Positions 51,986 to 62,622 are shown, counted from the stretch's first letter. The stretch: DNA of 64,000 nt from Paracoccaceae bacterium (GCA_028150825.1 JAOGIM010000005.1:47733-111732); one strand, 5' to 3'. Notes: generated by a model from the sequence alone, not told the origin. Numbers and translations: made by a program.

Positions 51986-53152
51986 ATGACAGAGATGGTC
52001 TATGGATCGGTCCCATCCGCACGTGGAGAGCCGGTAATTTCGAAATGGTGGCGAACCATCGATAGGTGGACGCTTTCTTCGATATTTATATTATTTGCAA
52101 TCGGAATATTGCTTGGTTTTGCTGCGTCACCGCCGCTGGCGGCGAAGAATGGATTTGAGCCGTTTCATTATGTGCAACGTCAAATGATGTTTGGAACTTT
52201 CGCCGTGCTTATAATGCTTGTGACTTCTTTGATGACGCCGAAATGGATCAGGCGATTGGCTGTTATGGGGTTTATGGTTGCGTTTGTTGCTACTTTGTTA
52301 CTGCCCTATTTTGGCACTGACTTTGGAAAGGGGTCGGTCCGGTGGTATTCTCTGGGATTTTCATCTATTCAACCGTCCGAGTTTTTAAAACCGGGTTTTG
52401 TGGTGGTAACTGCTTGGCTGATAGCCGCTTCGCAGGAGATCAATGGACCACCGGGAAAAATGTGGTCCTTTTTTCTTGCTGTCACTGTCGCAATCTTGCT
52501 CGTGCTACAGCCAGATTTTGGGCAGGCTTGTCTGATTATATTTGCATGGGGCGTTATTTATTTTGTGGCTGGGGCGCCCTTGACAATCCTGGTCGGGATG
52601 GCCGGTGCCGTGGTTGGGGCAGGCACGATTGCCTATAATGCATCTGAACACTTTGCGCGCCGCATTGACGGATTCCTCTCTCCTGATATCGATCCCAGAA
52701 CCCAATTAGGATATGCGACAAACGCTATTCAAGAAGGCGGTTTTTTGGGCGTTGGGGTTGGCGAAGGAGAGGTGAAATGGTCACTGCCTGATGCACATAC
52801 TGATTTTATTATTGCTGTTGCGGCAGAAGAATATGGTTTTGTATTGGTGGCGTTAATCATCACTATTTTTACAGGTATTGTTTTGACGTCATTGGTGCGT
52901 TTGATGCGCGAACGTGAGGCGTTTGTGCGTTTGGCTGGAACGGGTCTTGTTGCTATGTTTGGAATTCAGGCTGTGATTAATATGGGGGTTGCGGTCAGAC
53001 TGCTACCGGCCAAAGGCATGACGCTGCCCTTTGTAAGCTATGGTGGATCTTCCCTGATCGCTGGTGGCATTGCAATTGGGATGTTACTTGCTTTCACGAG
53101 AACCCGACCTCAAAAAGATGTGACAGACCTCATGGTTGGACGAAATATATGA
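51986..53152 (+). CDS. ftsW: Septal peptidoglycan polymerase FtsW
   Basis: A 388-residue SEDS glycosyltransferase that polymerises lipid II at the division site with FtsI. Ten membrane segments are visible. The family regions [20 protein letters not shown] and [19 protein letters not shown] are conserved, as is the C-terminal [20 protein letters not shown]. It overlaps murG by an ATGA junction. Confidence 0.96.
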   Translation: MTEMVYGSVPSARGEPVISKWWRTIDRWTLSSIFILFAIGILLGFAASPPLAAKNGFEPFHYVQRQMMFGTFAVLIMLVTSLMTPKWIRRLAVMGFMVAFVATLLLPYFGTDFGKGSVRWYSLGFSSIQPSEFLKPGFVVVTAWLIAASQEINGPPGKMWSFFLAVTVAILLVLQPDFGQACLIIFAWGVIYFVAGAPLTILVGMAGAVVGAGTIAYNASEHFARRIDGFLSPDIDPRTQLGYATNAIQEGGFLGVGVGEGEVKWSLPDAHTDFIIAVAAEEYGFVLVALIITIFTGIVLTSLVRLMREREAFVRLAGTGLVAMFGIQAVINMGVAVRLLPAKGMTLPFVSYGGSSLIAGGIAIGMLLAFTRTRPQKDVTDLMVGRNI

Positions 53153-54249
53153 CAAAGAAACCTCTTTTGATTCTGGCAGCCGGGGGAACAGGGGGCCATA
53201 TGTTTCCTGCACAGGCGCTCGCAGAAGAGATGTTACAACGCGGCTGGAAAGTAAAGTTATCGACAGATGTACGTGGAGCCCGGTATGCGGGCGGCTTTCC
53301 CTCTGATGTAAAAATTGAAATAAGTGCCTCGGCAACTTTCGCGCGCGGCGGATTATTCGCCAAAATTGCTACGCCGTTCATTATTTTTCTGGGCGTTACA
53401 GCAAGCGTATTTAAAATAATTTTTGATCGGCCAGCGGCTGTTGTAGGCTTTGGCGGCTATCCAAGTATTCCGGCCTTGAGTGCTGCGTTTTTATTAAGAA
53501 CGCCGCGGATGATTCATGAACAAAACGGTGTTTTGGGGCGGGTCAATCAGCTGTTTGCCCAATATGTTCATAAAGTTGCTTGTGGGACATGGCCGACAGA
53601 CTTACCTGATGGCGTCGAGGCTGTCCACACTGGAAACCCAGTGCGCGCTGCGGTACGCCAGAGGGCCCAATCTCCTTATATTGTCCCAGGTGATTACCTG
53701 ATGTCTGTTCTCGTCTTTGGCGGAAGTCAGGGCGCCCGCATCATGTCGGATGTAGTGCCGCCCGCATTGTCGTCATTGCCCCTTGAGGCCCTAAAGAATC
53801 TCCGTGTGAGCCATCAGGCGCGAGAAGAAGATCTAGAACGTGTTCGTCAGTATTATGATGAAAATGGGGTTAAGGCTGAAGTGGAACTGTTCTTTGCAGA
53901 TTTGCCCGCCCGAATTGCTGAGGCGCAATTGGTTATTAGCCGGTCAGGAGCCTCATCTGTCGCGGATATATCAGTGATCGGAAGGCCTTCTATTCTAATA
54001 CCGCTGGCTTCGGCTATTCGTGCTGAACAACATGCTAACGCGCGCGCATTAGTGAACGCAGGAGCAGCATTCTTGGTTGAGGAAAAAGATTTCCATGTCG
54101 AGCCTTTAAGTGAGATGATAAATGGTTTCTTTGCAATGCCAGATCAAGCCCATGCGATGGCGCAAAAAGCATTCTCTTGTGCAATGACAGATGCTGGTGA
54201 AACGCTTGCTGATGAAGTTATAAGTCTGACGAGAAAGTCCCAAGTATGA
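53149..54249 (+). CDS. murG: Lipid II-forming GlcNAc transferase MurG
   Basis: The 366-residue peripheral membrane enzyme converts lipid I to lipid II. The N-terminal [20 protein letters not shown] and [17 protein letters not shown] bind the lipid side. The C-terminal nucleotide-sugar domain has [13 protein letters not shown] and [13 protein letters not shown]. It overlaps both ftsW and murC by four bases. Confidence 0.97.
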   Translation: MTKKPLLILAAGGTGGHMFPAQALAEEMLQRGWKVKLSTDVRGARYAGGFPSDVKIEISASATFARGGLFAKIATPFIIFLGVTASVFKIIFDRPAAVVGFGGYPSIPALSAAFLLRTPRMIHEQNGVLGRVNQLFAQYVHKVACGTWPTDLPDGVEAVHTGNPVRAAVRQRAQSPYIVPGDYLMSVLVFGGSQGARIMSDVVPPALSSLPLEALKNLRVSHQAREEDLERVRQYYDENGVKAEVELFFADLPARIAEAQLVISRSGASSVADISVIGRPSILIPLASAIRAEQHANARALVNAGAAFLVEEKDFHVEPLSEMINGFFAMPDQAHAMAQKAFSCAMTDAGETLADEVISLTRKSQV

Positions 54250-55649
54250 ACGCTGTGACGAAGCTTCCAACTGATGTTGGACCAATTCACTTCGTGGGAA
54301 TTGGTGGAATTGGAATGTCTGGCATTGCTGAGGTGTTGTTGAACTTGGGCTATGTTGTTCAGGGATCAGATCTAAAGTCTTCCAAAATTACAGATCGGCT
54401 CGAGGTACTTGGGGCGCAGATTTTTGTGGGTCAAAAATCTGAAAATCTTGAAGGTGCGGCCGTGATTGTAATTTCTTCAGCGATCAAATCTGGCAATGTG
54501 GAACTTGATGGCGCTCGAGCCTTGGGCCTGCCTGTTGTGCGTCGAGCCGAGATGCTGGCCGAGCTTATGCGTCTGAAATCCAATGTTGCCATTGCTGGTA
54601 CGCATGGCAAAACAACCACAACAACAATGGTGGCAACCCTTTTGGATGCGGGCGGTCTTGATCCGACGGTGATAAACGGAGGAATTATCCACGCCTACGG
54701 ATCCAATGCTCGAATGGGGCAGGGCGAATGGATGGTCGTTGAAGCCGATGAGAGCGATGGTACATTTAACCGTTTGCCCGCAACGATAGGAGTGGTTACG
54801 AATATAGACCCGGAGCATATGGAGCATTGGGGTGATTTTGACACTCTCCGACAAGGCTTTTTGGATTTTGTTTCAAATATCCCGTTTTATGGATTGGCTG
54901 TCTGTTGTAGCGATCATCCTGAAGTACAGATCTTGGTTGGTAAAATTTCGGATAGAAGGGTCATAACTTACGGATTTAACGCGCAGGCAGATGTACGTGC
55001 TGCAAACTTAACGTATCAACGAGGCATTGCGCATTTTGATGTTCTCTTACAGACAGAAGGGCACGGTATAGAAAATTGTCGACTTCCAATGCCTGGAGAT
55101 CACAATGTCTTAAATGCATTAGCTGCAGTCGCTGTCGCGCGGCATCTGGGTATGAAAGTTGATCAAATTCGCGGTGCGTTGGCAGGCTTTAAAGGTGTTA
55201 ATCGGCGTTTTACAAAAGTTGGTGAAGTGAACGGCGTCACCATCATTGACGATTATGGCCATCATCCTGTTGAGATTTCCGCTGTTTTGAAAGCGGCACG
55301 TCAAGCCAGTGATGGAAGAGTAATCGCAGTGCATCAACCGCACAGGTACTCTCGCTTGCATTCGCTATTTGACGATTTTTGCAGCTGTTTTAATGATGCC
55401 GATGTTGTCGCTATTGCAGAAGTTTTTAGTGCAGGGGAAGACCCGATTGAGGGGGTAAGCCGCAATGATCTGGTCGCCGGTCTTGTCCGCCATGGTCACC
55501 GCAACGCCCACGCGATTATCTCAGAAGATGATCTCGAACGCCTCATACGCGAACAGACAAAATCAGGAGATATCGTTGTGTGCCTTGGCGCTGGCACAAT
55601 CAGCGCCTGGGCGAATGGCCTATCCGCCCGGCTTCAGACCTCGAACTGA
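54246..55649 (+). CDS. murC: UDP-MurNAc:L-Ala ligase MurC
   Basis: The 467-residue ligase starts stem-peptide synthesis by adding L-alanine. Signatures are [17 protein letters not shown], the P-loop [12 protein letters not shown] near residue 118, and [17 protein letters not shown]. It is the last dcw gene in the block; murB, which follows murC in most relatives, is missing here. Confidence 0.97.
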   Translation: MNAVTKLPTDVGPIHFVGIGGIGMSGIAEVLLNLGYVVQGSDLKSSKITDRLEVLGAQIFVGQKSENLEGAAVIVISSAIKSGNVELDGARALGLPVVRRAEMLAELMRLKSNVAIAGTHGKTTTTTMVATLLDAGGLDPTVINGGIIHAYGSNARMGQGEWMVVEADESDGTFNRLPATIGVVTNIDPEHMEHWGDFDTLRQGFLDFVSNIPFYGLAVCCSDHPEVQILVGKISDRRVITYGFNAQADVRAANLTYQRGIAHFDVLLQTEGHGIENCRLPMPGDHNVLNALAAVAVARHLGMKVDQIRGALAGFKGVNRRFTKVGEVNGVTIIDDYGHHPVEISAVLKAARQASDGRVIAVHQPHRYSRLHSLFDDFCSCFNDADVVAIAEVFSAGEDPIEGVSRNDLVAGLVRHGHRNAHAIISEDDLERLIREQTKSGDIVVCLGAGTISAWANGLSARLQTSN

Positions 55650-55957
55650 GTAAGGATAAGACTTTATCAATAAAACAAATCGCCTAATCGAAGTTATTAG
55701 GTAGGCTCGTGGCAAGGACTTACGGTAAGGACCTGACCCATGATTTATAAATTTTTGAGTAGGCGGAAAGATGGTCTTCATTCTCTCCATAACTTCCTCC
55801 GCGTATTTTTTCATTGGCTTAACAATTTAATTTTAAGGAAATATTTAGCATTTTAAACATCTAAAGGTAGTTATCAAAAAAAATTCATTCTTAAAAGTGC
55901 GCTGACTATTAAGAAATTGAGGTAACTAAAGAAACTCCTAGATTTCAAAATCTGAGT
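55650..55957. other. Spacer at the break of the dcw cluster
   Basis: About 300 bases lie between murC and the convergent AbrB-family gene. A weak hairpin CCTAAT / ATTAGG (near 55684-55702) is present but lacks a T run. I see no remnant of murB. Confidence 0.5.
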
Positions 55958-57070
55958 TTACTTTATCGCTCTTTCGCGTCTATCGACTAAACCAAGTAAT
56001 AGCACGGTGAGGATAATGCGATAGAGGTGATGCAGGCTAACTAGAGCGGGATTAGCGCTCAGAGTAAGGGCAATCAGTGACATCTCTGTGAGGCCACCTG
56101 GTGCAAAGCTTATTAAGAGCAGGTCGAATGGAAACTGCTTTGAGTAACTCAAAATCAGACAAATTGAGATGCCAATGAGCATCATTGCTGAGACGCTTGC
56201 AAAACTAAGCCCAATCGCTCGAACCAGCATGGCTTTGTTTAGCCCAGAAAACCGGGTTCCCAGACTGGTACCAATAACAATCTGCGCAATGATAATCAGA
56301 GAATTGGGCAAATTGATTGTTGCTAAGCCGGACAGGTTTACCACAGTGGCTATTGCCAATGGTCCCATTAATTGCCCGGCTGGTAATTTTAACTTCCGTC
56401 CCACAAATAGTCCTATCACTGCTGCCAGAAGACTTATGATGAGACCTTGTGCTGTTATTTGATGATTGTCGATCCCGATGGTGGCGCCCGCTGCACTTCC
56501 GACAGGTTCGCCAATCCAAAGCGACATGATGACCGGTACTAAAGTGATCACGACAATAATACGCAAAAATTGCTGCATACTCAAAAGCCGAATGTCACAG
56601 CCACGCGCCTCACCCATGGCAATGCTTTCCAGCAAACCTCCGGGCGCCCCGCAAAAGATCGCTGTCTTACGGTCATACCCACCTAAGCGCTGAAAAATCG
56701 TAATATTTGCCAAAAATGCCAATGGGACGAAGAGGGTCAGTCCCAGAACACTCATAGCGATCAATGGGAATTGAGAGATAAGATCACGGTTGACTTGTGC
56801 TCCAATCATAACGCCAATGATTGCAATAAAAATTAACCGAAATTTTAGTGGAAAAACGTAGCCTGTGGGTACGATTTGAGGTCGGAATATGCATATTGAA
56901 GCTGTTATCAGAAGCGATCCAAGCATCCAAGGAAGTGGTAGCTTGACTAAGCTGCCTAAGAAACCACCAGACGTACCAAGTATTAAGAACGCAGCTGAAA
57001 CTAGGACCGTTTGAAAAGACATAAAGCGGATCTTTATATTAAGGCCTCTAAATGCGCCATAGTTTGCCAT
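55958..57070 (-). CDS. AbrB-family (PF05145) integral membrane protein
   Basis: A 370-residue protein with about ten membrane helices in two repeated halves. The pattern GGYDRKTAIFCGAPGGLLES with following GEARGCDIRLLSMQQFLRI fits the AbrB duplicated membrane-protein family (not the AbrB regulator), and FAPGGLTEMSLIALTLS is its second-half counterpart. A transport or regulatory role is proposed for the family without a proven substrate. The start at 57070 has an AGGGA site nine bases upstream; a shorter start at 57022 is possible. It follows the Rieske and small genes in the same direction. Confidence 0.8.
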   Translation of the reverse strand: MANYGAFRGLNIKIRFMSFQTVLVSAAFLILGTSGGFLGSLVKLPLPWMLGSLLITASICIFRPQIVPTGYVFPLKFRLIFIAIIGVMIGAQVNRDLISQFPLIAMSVLGLTLFVPLAFLANITIFQRLGGYDRKTAIFCGAPGGLLESIAMGEARGCDIRLLSMQQFLRIIVVITLVPVIMSLWIGEPVGSAAGATIGIDNHQITAQGLIISLLAAVIGLFVGRKLKLPAGQLMGPLAIATVVNLSGLATINLPNSLIIIAQIVIGTSLGTRFSGLNKAMLVRAIGLSFASVSAMMLIGISICLILSYSKQFPFDLLLISFAPGGLTEMSLIALTLSANPALVSLHHLYRIILTVLLLGLVDRRERAIK

Positions 57071-57082
57071 TTGTCAAATTCC

Positions 57083-57307
57083 CTACTCCTCGCGCCCATG
57101 GCTTTTCAGGAAGGCATGCAGTTTTGATTTCAGTGGGTGATTGCTTTGGAGAGCGTAGACATAAGCCTGTGTTGCCAAAAAAAAATTATGGTCTTGGTCC
57201 AAACCCCGTTCAGCTGCATCAGCATATAACTTGGCCAAAAGCCAAATATTATTAATTTCGTGAGCTCTTATGATCTGATCCTCAAGATCTTGATCACTCA
57301 GCGGCAT
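57083..57307 (-). CDS. Small 74-residue protein coupled to the Rieske oxygenase
   Basis: The frame begins MPLSDQDLEDQIIRAHEINN at 57307, overlaps the end of the Rieske gene by 14 bases and ends 12 bases before the AbrB-family start. The sequence reads as a helical, soluble protein with segments LLAKLYADAAERGLDQ and FLATQAYVYALQ, resembling a tetratricopeptide-like helical hairpin. A longer version starting at 57544 would lie in another frame of the Rieske gene and is unlikely. The overlaps on both sides favour a real gene, but the family is unknown to me. Confidence 0.6.
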   Translation of the reverse strand: MPLSDQDLEDQIIRAHEINNIWLLAKLYADAAERGLDQDHNFFLATQAYVYALQSNHPLKSKLHAFLKSHGREE

Positions 57308-58451
57308 TTTCCATACCGCGTTGTGTTTCAATTTGACTTGCGGCCCAATCGTGGAAACAATGCGTCGGTCCATCCATCGCTGGAGAGAATTTTCCGCCAT
57401 CAAAGGCAATCCCATGGCGACCGAGTTGCATGCCTTCGACAACAAAAATGTCTTCTTTGAATATGTCTTTCCACTGATCCGTGTTCTTTTTACGTAGGGC
57501 CTCATTTGTGTCTTTTGTTGAATAAAAAAGGTGAATATTTTCAACGGTTTTTTCGGGTCCCTCAGGAATTAGAATAATCGCAAATGCATGATCTCTGTGT
57601 GTGCCGAGTAGGACATTTGGATAAATAGAAAGGTATTCTGCCGATGCATTCCATTTTTCTGATAAGTTTTCAAAGTCTTGGAATTTTTCGCCATGTTCGC
57701 CAAAAAGTTGACGGTAAACCAAGGTGCCCTGACCCGAATGGGAGCCGTAGTTTTCGATGTTATAGTGATCCTCAAGGCGTGAGTAGGAGTTCAGTCCGGG
57801 ATGTATCCATGGCAGGTGATAGCTTTCACAGTAATTCTCAACAGCCAGTTTCCAATTACAGTTCACTTCCAATTTAAATTGGCTATCTGAACCACCATGA
57901 TAAAGTGGTTGGTCAAACTCTGACCATCGTGTGATTGCATCGCGCATCGCATATTCAAAAGCAGGCGCATTTCCATTCATATTGATCCACACCACATCAC
58001 GCCAAATATGACTTCTTATTTCGATTAAGCCAAGCTCAGATCGGTTGATATCTTTATGAGTGTTCTGACCGGGCCCGCCGACATGGGGTGTGCTCATGAG
58101 GCGGCCGTCAGTGCGGTAACACCAGCTGTGGTATGGGCATCTAATAGCTCCTGCTATTTTGGTGGCATGCTCTATAAGGATCATACCTCGGTGGCGGCAC
58201 GTATTCTGGAAGACGCGTACTTTGTCATACTTATCGCGCAGCAACAATACAGGTACGCCCAAGAATGTTGATGGAATTGCGTCACCTGGCTCTGGTATTT
58301 CTGACGCTACGGCAAGGCCTGCCCACTGATTAAACAGTAGGGCATGCCTTTCCTCATCATAGACAGCTGGATCAATATAATGGGCATTTGGAAGGCCTTT
58401 GGCCCGTGAAACTGACGTTCGGACTGTGTCAAAACTTGTTGTGTTTGGCAT
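57294..58451 (-). CDS. Rieske-type ring-hydroxylating oxygenase alpha subunit
   Basis: A 385-residue oxygenase. The Rieske 2Fe-2S ligands are CRHRGMILIEH (Cys-X-His) and CPYHSW (Cys-X2-His), near residues 84-107. The mononuclear iron site is in NYCESYHLPWIHPGL, near residue 205. This family includes aromatic dioxygenases and also quaternary-amine demethylases such as glycine betaine and stachydrine monooxygenases; which one applies here is not clear. No reductase or ferredoxin gene is beside it. Substrate remains open. Confidence 0.85.
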   Translation of the reverse strand: MPNTTSFDTVRTSVSRAKGLPNAHYIDPAVYDEERHALLFNQWAGLAVASEIPEPGDAIPSTFLGVPVLLLRDKYDKVRVFQNTCRHRGMILIEHATKIAGAIRCPYHSWCYRTDGRLMSTPHVGGPGQNTHKDINRSELGLIEIRSHIWRDVVWINMNGNAPAFEYAMRDAITRWSEFDQPLYHGGSDSQFKLEVNCNWKLAVENYCESYHLPWIHPGLNSYSRLEDHYNIENYGSHSGQGTLVYRQLFGEHGEKFQDFENLSEKWNASAEYLSIYPNVLLGTHRDHAFAIILIPEGPEKTVENIHLFYSTKDTNEALRKKNTDQWKDIFKEDIFVVEGMQLGRHGIAFDGGKFSPAMDGPTHCFHDWAASQIETQRGMENAAE

Positions 58452-59222
58452 GTAACAATATTTTACCTTTGGCGTACGTGCTTACAAGAGCTAGGTTAAA
58501 TGATTCTCAAAAACTTAAGTGCCAATTTGCGACGCAAGACTGCGGATACGACACGCCTATTTAACATGATTTAATACCATTAGTGCTGTTTTTTGAATAT
58601 TATTCTCATTGTTAAAAATTCTAATCTTGAATGTTATTCAGCGCATTGGGATATTGAATTTGAAGTCATTACATAACAAAGTTTTTTCGCATATTTTCAA
58701 CACTTATTTTCGATATAGGGCTGGTATGAAAATCTCTCAGCGAGGAGCTAATCAAAACTTATATAAACGGAAGAACATTCACATGCCTTACGTCGTGCAA
58801 GTAAACTTTTGCGGGTAATGTCATTTTCTGCATCCACCTTTGCTTAAAAGAATGGCAACACTTTTGGCAAGCTATGGAAGTCATTTTGAGGGTAATATAC
58901 AAGAATATCTTAAGTATTTAATTTGATCAATTACAGACTAATTTTGATTTAAAAGTTTGTAATTTTCTAGGCTTATGAATACCAGTCATTTTTGTTTGGA
59001 CTGATCAAGATAAACATAAAAACTCAAAAAATGATATTAAGTTGGGAGGTAATGGATTCAGAATAATAGTCCAATTATCAATTATCAATTATCAATTATC
59101 CTGATCCGACCTTATTATTGTAAACTCAATTAATTAGCAGATTTTTGTGATTTCAAAGTAAAAAATTTTACGAATTATTTGGTTAGATAAATGTATATTT
59201 GTAGAAAAATTATTTTAAAAGC
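58452..59222. other. AT-rich gene-free stretch before ilvN
   Basis: About 770 AT-rich bases with no convincing gene. The only clear structure is the tandem repeat at 59073-59100. A weak 69-codon frame at 58609 is likely chance. Confidence 0.5.
59073..59100. repeat. Four perfect copies of AATTATC in tandem
   Basis: The 7-bp unit AATTATC is repeated four times without a mismatch, about 120 bp beyond the 3' end of ilvN. Such short arrays vary in copy number by slippage. Confidence 0.9.
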
Positions 59223-59795
59223 TCAAGCTGATTGCTTAGTACCACGCGATAGTGCTGCTACACCAGTTCTTGCGACCTCTTCAAGGCCAATTGGCTGTAG
59301 AATTTCTGCAAAGGCATCAATTTTATCTGGCGTTCCGGTGATTTGAAAAACAAAACTCTCTAAAGTGCTATCAACAACATTTGCCCTAAAAATATCAGCA
59401 AGTCTGAGAGCTTCAACGCGTTTTTCGCCTAGTCCACTGACTTTGAGAAGAGCGAGTTCACGTTCGACAGATGGCCCTTCAACGGTCAAGTCATTAACCT
59501 CATGAACAGGAATGATGCGGCCTAATGTTGCCTTGATCTGCTCGATCACTTGCGGTGTTCCACTTGTCACAATAGTTATGCGGCTTTTGCGACCCCCGTG
59601 ATCAACTTCCGCAACGGTGAGGCTATCGATGTTGTAGCCGCGTCCCGAAAAAAGACCAATAACGCGCGCCAAGACCCCGGCTTCGTTATCTACCAATACT
59701 GCCAACGTATGAGTTTCAATCTCATTTCCGTAGTTGGGTCTTAGATTATACGCAGAGTGCTTTGAAGAGCCTTTTTTAATTTGCAGGGCAGACAT
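59223..59795 (-). CDS. ilvN: Acetolactate synthase regulatory (small) subunit
   Basis: A 190-residue protein with an N-terminal ACT domain (about 28-100, with TLAVLVDNEAGVLARVIGLFSGRGYNIDSLTV split over family positions) and a C-terminal ALS small-subunit domain (about 110-185). It gives the catalytic subunit feedback control by valine. It lies 39 bases after ilvB in the same operon. In alphaproteobacteria it is also named ilvH; the long ACT-type form is intact. Confidence 0.96.
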   Translation of the reverse strand: MSALQIKKGSSKHSAYNLRPNYGNEIETHTLAVLVDNEAGVLARVIGLFSGRGYNIDSLTVAEVDHGGRKSRITIVTSGTPQVIEQIKATLGRIIPVHEVNDLTVEGPSVERELALLKVSGLGEKRVEALRLADIFRANVVDSTLESFVFQITGTPDKIDAFAEILQPIGLEEVARTGVAALSRGTKQSA

Positions 59796-59834
59796 TAAAT
59801 TTTTCCAACTATTAAATTTTTTTGGAGATGGCCT

Positions 59835-61592
59835 TCAAACAAGGACTGCTCCACTCATGCCGATTGCATCTTTTGTGCTTGCTTCGCTAAGTAGCATCTT
59901 ATTGTGCGGTTCTCCGGATGGTATCATCGGAAAGCAATTTTCGTGTTTTGCCACAAGACAGTCAAAAATGACAGGGCCATCATGGTTCAACATTTCCATA
60001 ATCGCATCGTCCAAATCCTTTGGGTCACTACAAAGAATTCCCTTAGCGCCAAAGGCTTCCGCTAATTTAACAAAATCAGGCAAAGCTTCTGACCAGCTTT
60101 GTGAATAGCGTTCACCATGCAGTAGCTCCTGCCACTGTCTGACCATCCCAAGCCGCTCATTGTTCAATATGAATTGTTTGACTGGGAGGCGGTATTGAAC
60201 GGCAGTTCCCATCTCCTGCATGTTCATCAGCCAACTTGCTTCACCCGCAACATTGATTACTAGTGCGTCTGGATGGGCAACTTGCACACCGATGGAAGCT
60301 GGAAATCCATATCCCATTGTCCCAAGCCCGCCCGATGTCATCCACTGGTTGGGTTTTTCAAAGCCTAGATATTGTGCAGCCCACATTTGATGTTGGCCCA
60401 CTTCGGTGCAAATGAAACGATCTGCACGATGTTTGGTTAGCTCCTCTAACCGCGCCAGAGCATATTGTGGTTTGATGATAGGGCCGTCTTGTTTGAATTC
60501 TAGGCAACGGACTTCACGCCATGTCTCAATCTGATTCCACCATTTTGCCAAACCTTCAGAGTTGGTTTTTCTACCGCGTGATTTCCAGACTTTCAGTATA
60601 TCTTCAAGTACATGGGCAACATCGCCAATGATTGGAATATCTGTGTGGATGACCTTATTTATCGAAGAAGGGTCTATGTCTACGTGCGCTTTGGTTGAGT
60701 TAGGACTAAATGCATCGATGCGACCTGTTATTCTATCGTCAAAGCGTGCTCCAATGTTTATCATAAGATCACAATCGTGCATCGCCATATTGGCTTCATA
60801 GAGGCCATGCATGCCCAACATACCCAGCCAATTCTCTCCGGAGGCAGGATAGGATCCAAGTCCCATAAGCGTAGAAGTTACCGGGAAACCGGAAGTAGCA
60901 ACCAATTCGCGCAATAATTGACTTGCAGCAGGGCCAGAGTTTATGATCCCACCACCTGTGTAAAAAATAGGACGTTCGCTGTTTTCTATAGCTTCAACAA
61001 GGGCTGTTATCTGAGCTATATCCCCTTTTAAGCGCGGTTGATAATGGCGCAGACTTGTCTGTTTTTTTGGCTGGTAGTCTGCCGAGGCAAACTGAACGTC
61101 TTTGGGGATATCAACTAAGACGGGTCCAGGGCGTCCGGCGGTTGCCACATGGAATGCATTGTGAATAATGCCTGAGAGTTCAGCTGTATCTCGCACCAAC
61201 CAATTGTGTTTGGTACAGGGACGTGTAATGCCAACGGTATCCGCTTCTTGAAAAGCGTCAGAGCCAATCATAAATGTCGGAACCTGGCCCGTTAGAACAA
61301 CAATCGGGATAGAGTCCATTAAGGCGTCTGTAAGTCCCGTAACCGCATTTGTTGCTCCAGGCCCTGAGGTGACCAAAACAATACCGGGTTTCCCCGTTGA
61401 TCTGGCATATCCCTCCGCTGCGTGGACGGCAGCTTGCTCATGTCTCACAAGAATATGGCGAATATCTTTCTGTTCGAAAATTGCATCGTATATGGGAAGG
61501 ACAGCTCCGCCAGGATATCCAAATACTGTATCCACGCCCTGTTCTTTGAGGGCTTGTATAACCATTTCTGCTCCGGTCATCTGGCGCGTCAT
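59835..61592 (-). CDS. ilvB: Acetolactate synthase catalytic (large) subunit
   Basis: A 585-residue thiamine-pyrophosphate enzyme that makes acetolactate or acetohydroxybutyrate for valine, leucine and isoleucine. The N-terminal [16 protein letters not shown] and [20 protein letters not shown] carry the catalytic Glu. The TPP motif reads [13 protein letters not shown] to LNN, with Glu where many families have Asp. ATG 61592 is chosen because GGAG lies seven bases upstream; the open frame continues upstream only through the attenuator leader. Confidence 0.96.
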   Translation of the reverse strand: MTRQMTGAEMVIQALKEQGVDTVFGYPGGAVLPIYDAIFEQKDIRHILVRHEQAAVHAAEGYARSTGKPGIVLVTSGPGATNAVTGLTDALMDSIPIVVLTGQVPTFMIGSDAFQEADTVGITRPCTKHNWLVRDTAELSGIIHNAFHVATAGRPGPVLVDIPKDVQFASADYQPKKQTSLRHYQPRLKGDIAQITALVEAIENSERPIFYTGGGIINSGPAASQLLRELVATSGFPVTSTLMGLGSYPASGENWLGMLGMHGLYEANMAMHDCDLMINIGARFDDRITGRIDAFSPNSTKAHVDIDPSSINKVIHTDIPIIGDVAHVLEDILKVWKSRGRKTNSEGLAKWWNQIETWREVRCLEFKQDGPIIKPQYALARLEELTKHRADRFICTEVGQHQMWAAQYLGFEKPNQWMTSGGLGTMGYGFPASIGVQVAHPDALVINVAGEASWLMNMQEMGTAVQYRLPVKQFILNNERLGMVRQWQELLHGERYSQSWSEALPDFVKLAEAFGAKGILCSDPKDLDDAIMEMLNHDGPVIFDCLVAKHENCFPMIPSGEPHNKMLLSEASTKDAIGMSGAVLV

Positions 61593-61657
61593 CGTATTGC
61601 TCCAATTTGGCTGGCAAGGGATTTTTTTGTCCTGCCCTATTTTATTTCGTCCGCACA

Positions 61658-61688
61658 CAAAAAAGCCTCGAAATTTCGAGGGCGCGTG
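61658..61688 (-). terminator. ilv attenuator terminator
   Basis: On the minus strand CCTCGAAA-TTTCGAGG (61681-61666) is followed by GCTTTTTTG, a strong intrinsic terminator lying between the leader peptide and ilvB. Just in front, CACGCGC (61688-61682) can pair with GCGCGTG (61723-61717) inside the leader-peptide codons, giving alternative structures. Confidence 0.75.
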
Positions 61689-61693
61689 TAAGA

Positions 61694-61756
61694 CTACAGG
61701 ATTCCTGTTAGAGACCCACGCGCTTTTTTCTGAAACACTACGCGTGTCGTCTGCAT
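61694..61756 (-). CDS. ilv operon leader peptide
   Basis: A 20-codon frame, [20 protein letters not shown], ends just before the attenuator hairpins. It has two Val, two Leu and one Ile, with Leu-Thr-Gly-Ile-Leu at the very end, as expected for ribosome stalling under branched-chain amino acid starvation. A GAGG lies about 14 bases upstream. It is preceded by no other gene. Confidence 0.55.
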   Translation of the reverse strand: MQTTRVVFQKKARGSLTGIL

Positions 61757-61936
61757 ATCGGGTTCTGTACCTCGTTGAACAAACCCTATTGGCCCGTGTC
61801 AGGGAGGTCAATACAGAAATGATGGATATTAGGAATGATTTACACTCATTTTCTTTGTATTAGTTGCGCAAACAGTAAAAAAATAGAAATTTATGAAAAA
61901 ATCTGCTTTTTCAATCTGGTTAAGATGAGCCTAATC

Positions 61937-61966
61937 CAAAAAAAAACCGCCCCATAAGGGACGGCC
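61937..61966 (-). terminator. Terminator of the rpsF-rpsR-rplI operon
   Basis: On the minus strand GCCGTCCC, loop TTAT and GGGGCGG form a stem followed by a run of at least nine T. It starts about 20 bases after the rplI stop. Confidence 0.8.
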
Positions 61967-61986
61967 ATCTTATTTGTAAAAAAAAC

Positions 61987-62610
61987 TTAGGTTTCTGTCT
62001 TTTGTGGTGTCTCATCTGCAACGACCTCAGATCCATCGTCAAAATCATCAGATGCTGCTGAACCCATATCATCAAAAAGTTCCGCGATTTCAAATTCTGC
62101 TGCAGCTTCTTCTTCGGCGGCAAGTTCTTGGATTGATTTACCGGTTGCCTGCAGCTCAGCCTCTTCTATTGATCTTGCGACGTTTAGGATGATCGTTGCC
62201 GTCACTTCTGCATGCATCCGTACTGCCATCTTGTGAAGACCAAGGTCTTTGATCGGTTGAATCAAAGCAACTTGCTTGCGGTCAACGCTAAAACCCCCCG
62301 AAGTAGCAGCATCGGCCGCATCTCTAGGAGTGACGGAACCATAAAGTGCCCCAGCGTCAGAAGCTGAGCGAATCACGATAAAGCTTTCACCGTCGAGTCG
62401 TGAAGCCAAATCTTCGGCTTCTTTACGCGTCTCCAAATTCCGCGCCTCAAGCTGAGCTTTTTGAGTTTCAAAATTTGAGATATTCTTTTGTGACGCCGAT
62501 AAAGCCTTTCCTTGCGGCAAAAGAAAATTGCGCGCAAAGCCAGACTTAACATCTACAACATCGCCCATCTGGCCAAGCTTTGCCACGCGTTCCATCAGGA
62601 TAACTTGCAT
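61987..62610 (-). CDS. rplI: 50S ribosomal protein L9
   Basis: A 207-residue L9. The N-terminal 23S-binding domain ([19 protein letters not shown] and [13 protein letters not shown]) is followed by the connecting helix and the C-terminal domain. An acidic tail of about 50 residues ([18 protein letters not shown] and on) goes beyond the 149-residue Escherichia coli protein, a common alphaproteobacterial extension. It is the last gene of the rpsF operon. Confidence 0.97.
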   Translation of the reverse strand: MQVILMERVAKLGQMGDVVDVKSGFARNFLLPQGKALSASQKNISNFETQKAQLEARNLETRKEAEDLASRLDGESFIVIRSASDAGALYGSVTPRDAADAATSGGFSVDRKQVALIQPIKDLGLHKMAVRMHAEVTATIILNVARSIEEAELQATGKSIQELAAEEEAAAEFEIAELFDDMGSAASDDFDDGSEVVADETPQKTET

Positions 62611-62622
62611 TGCTATGTCTCC

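Noticed and set aside
57083..57544. 153-codon version of the small gene starting at 57544
   Set aside because: The first half overlaps the Rieske gene in another frame and has shadow-type composition; the ATG at 57307 gives a coherent 74-residue protein.
58609..58818. 69-codon frame in the AT-rich spacer
   Set aside because: Composition follows the local AT-rich DNA, there is no ribosome binding site and no domain.
59835..61811. Longer ilvB product starting at 61811
   Set aside because: The extra N-terminus would run through the attenuator hairpin and lacks similarity to acetolactate synthase; ATG 61592 has a good ribosome binding site.
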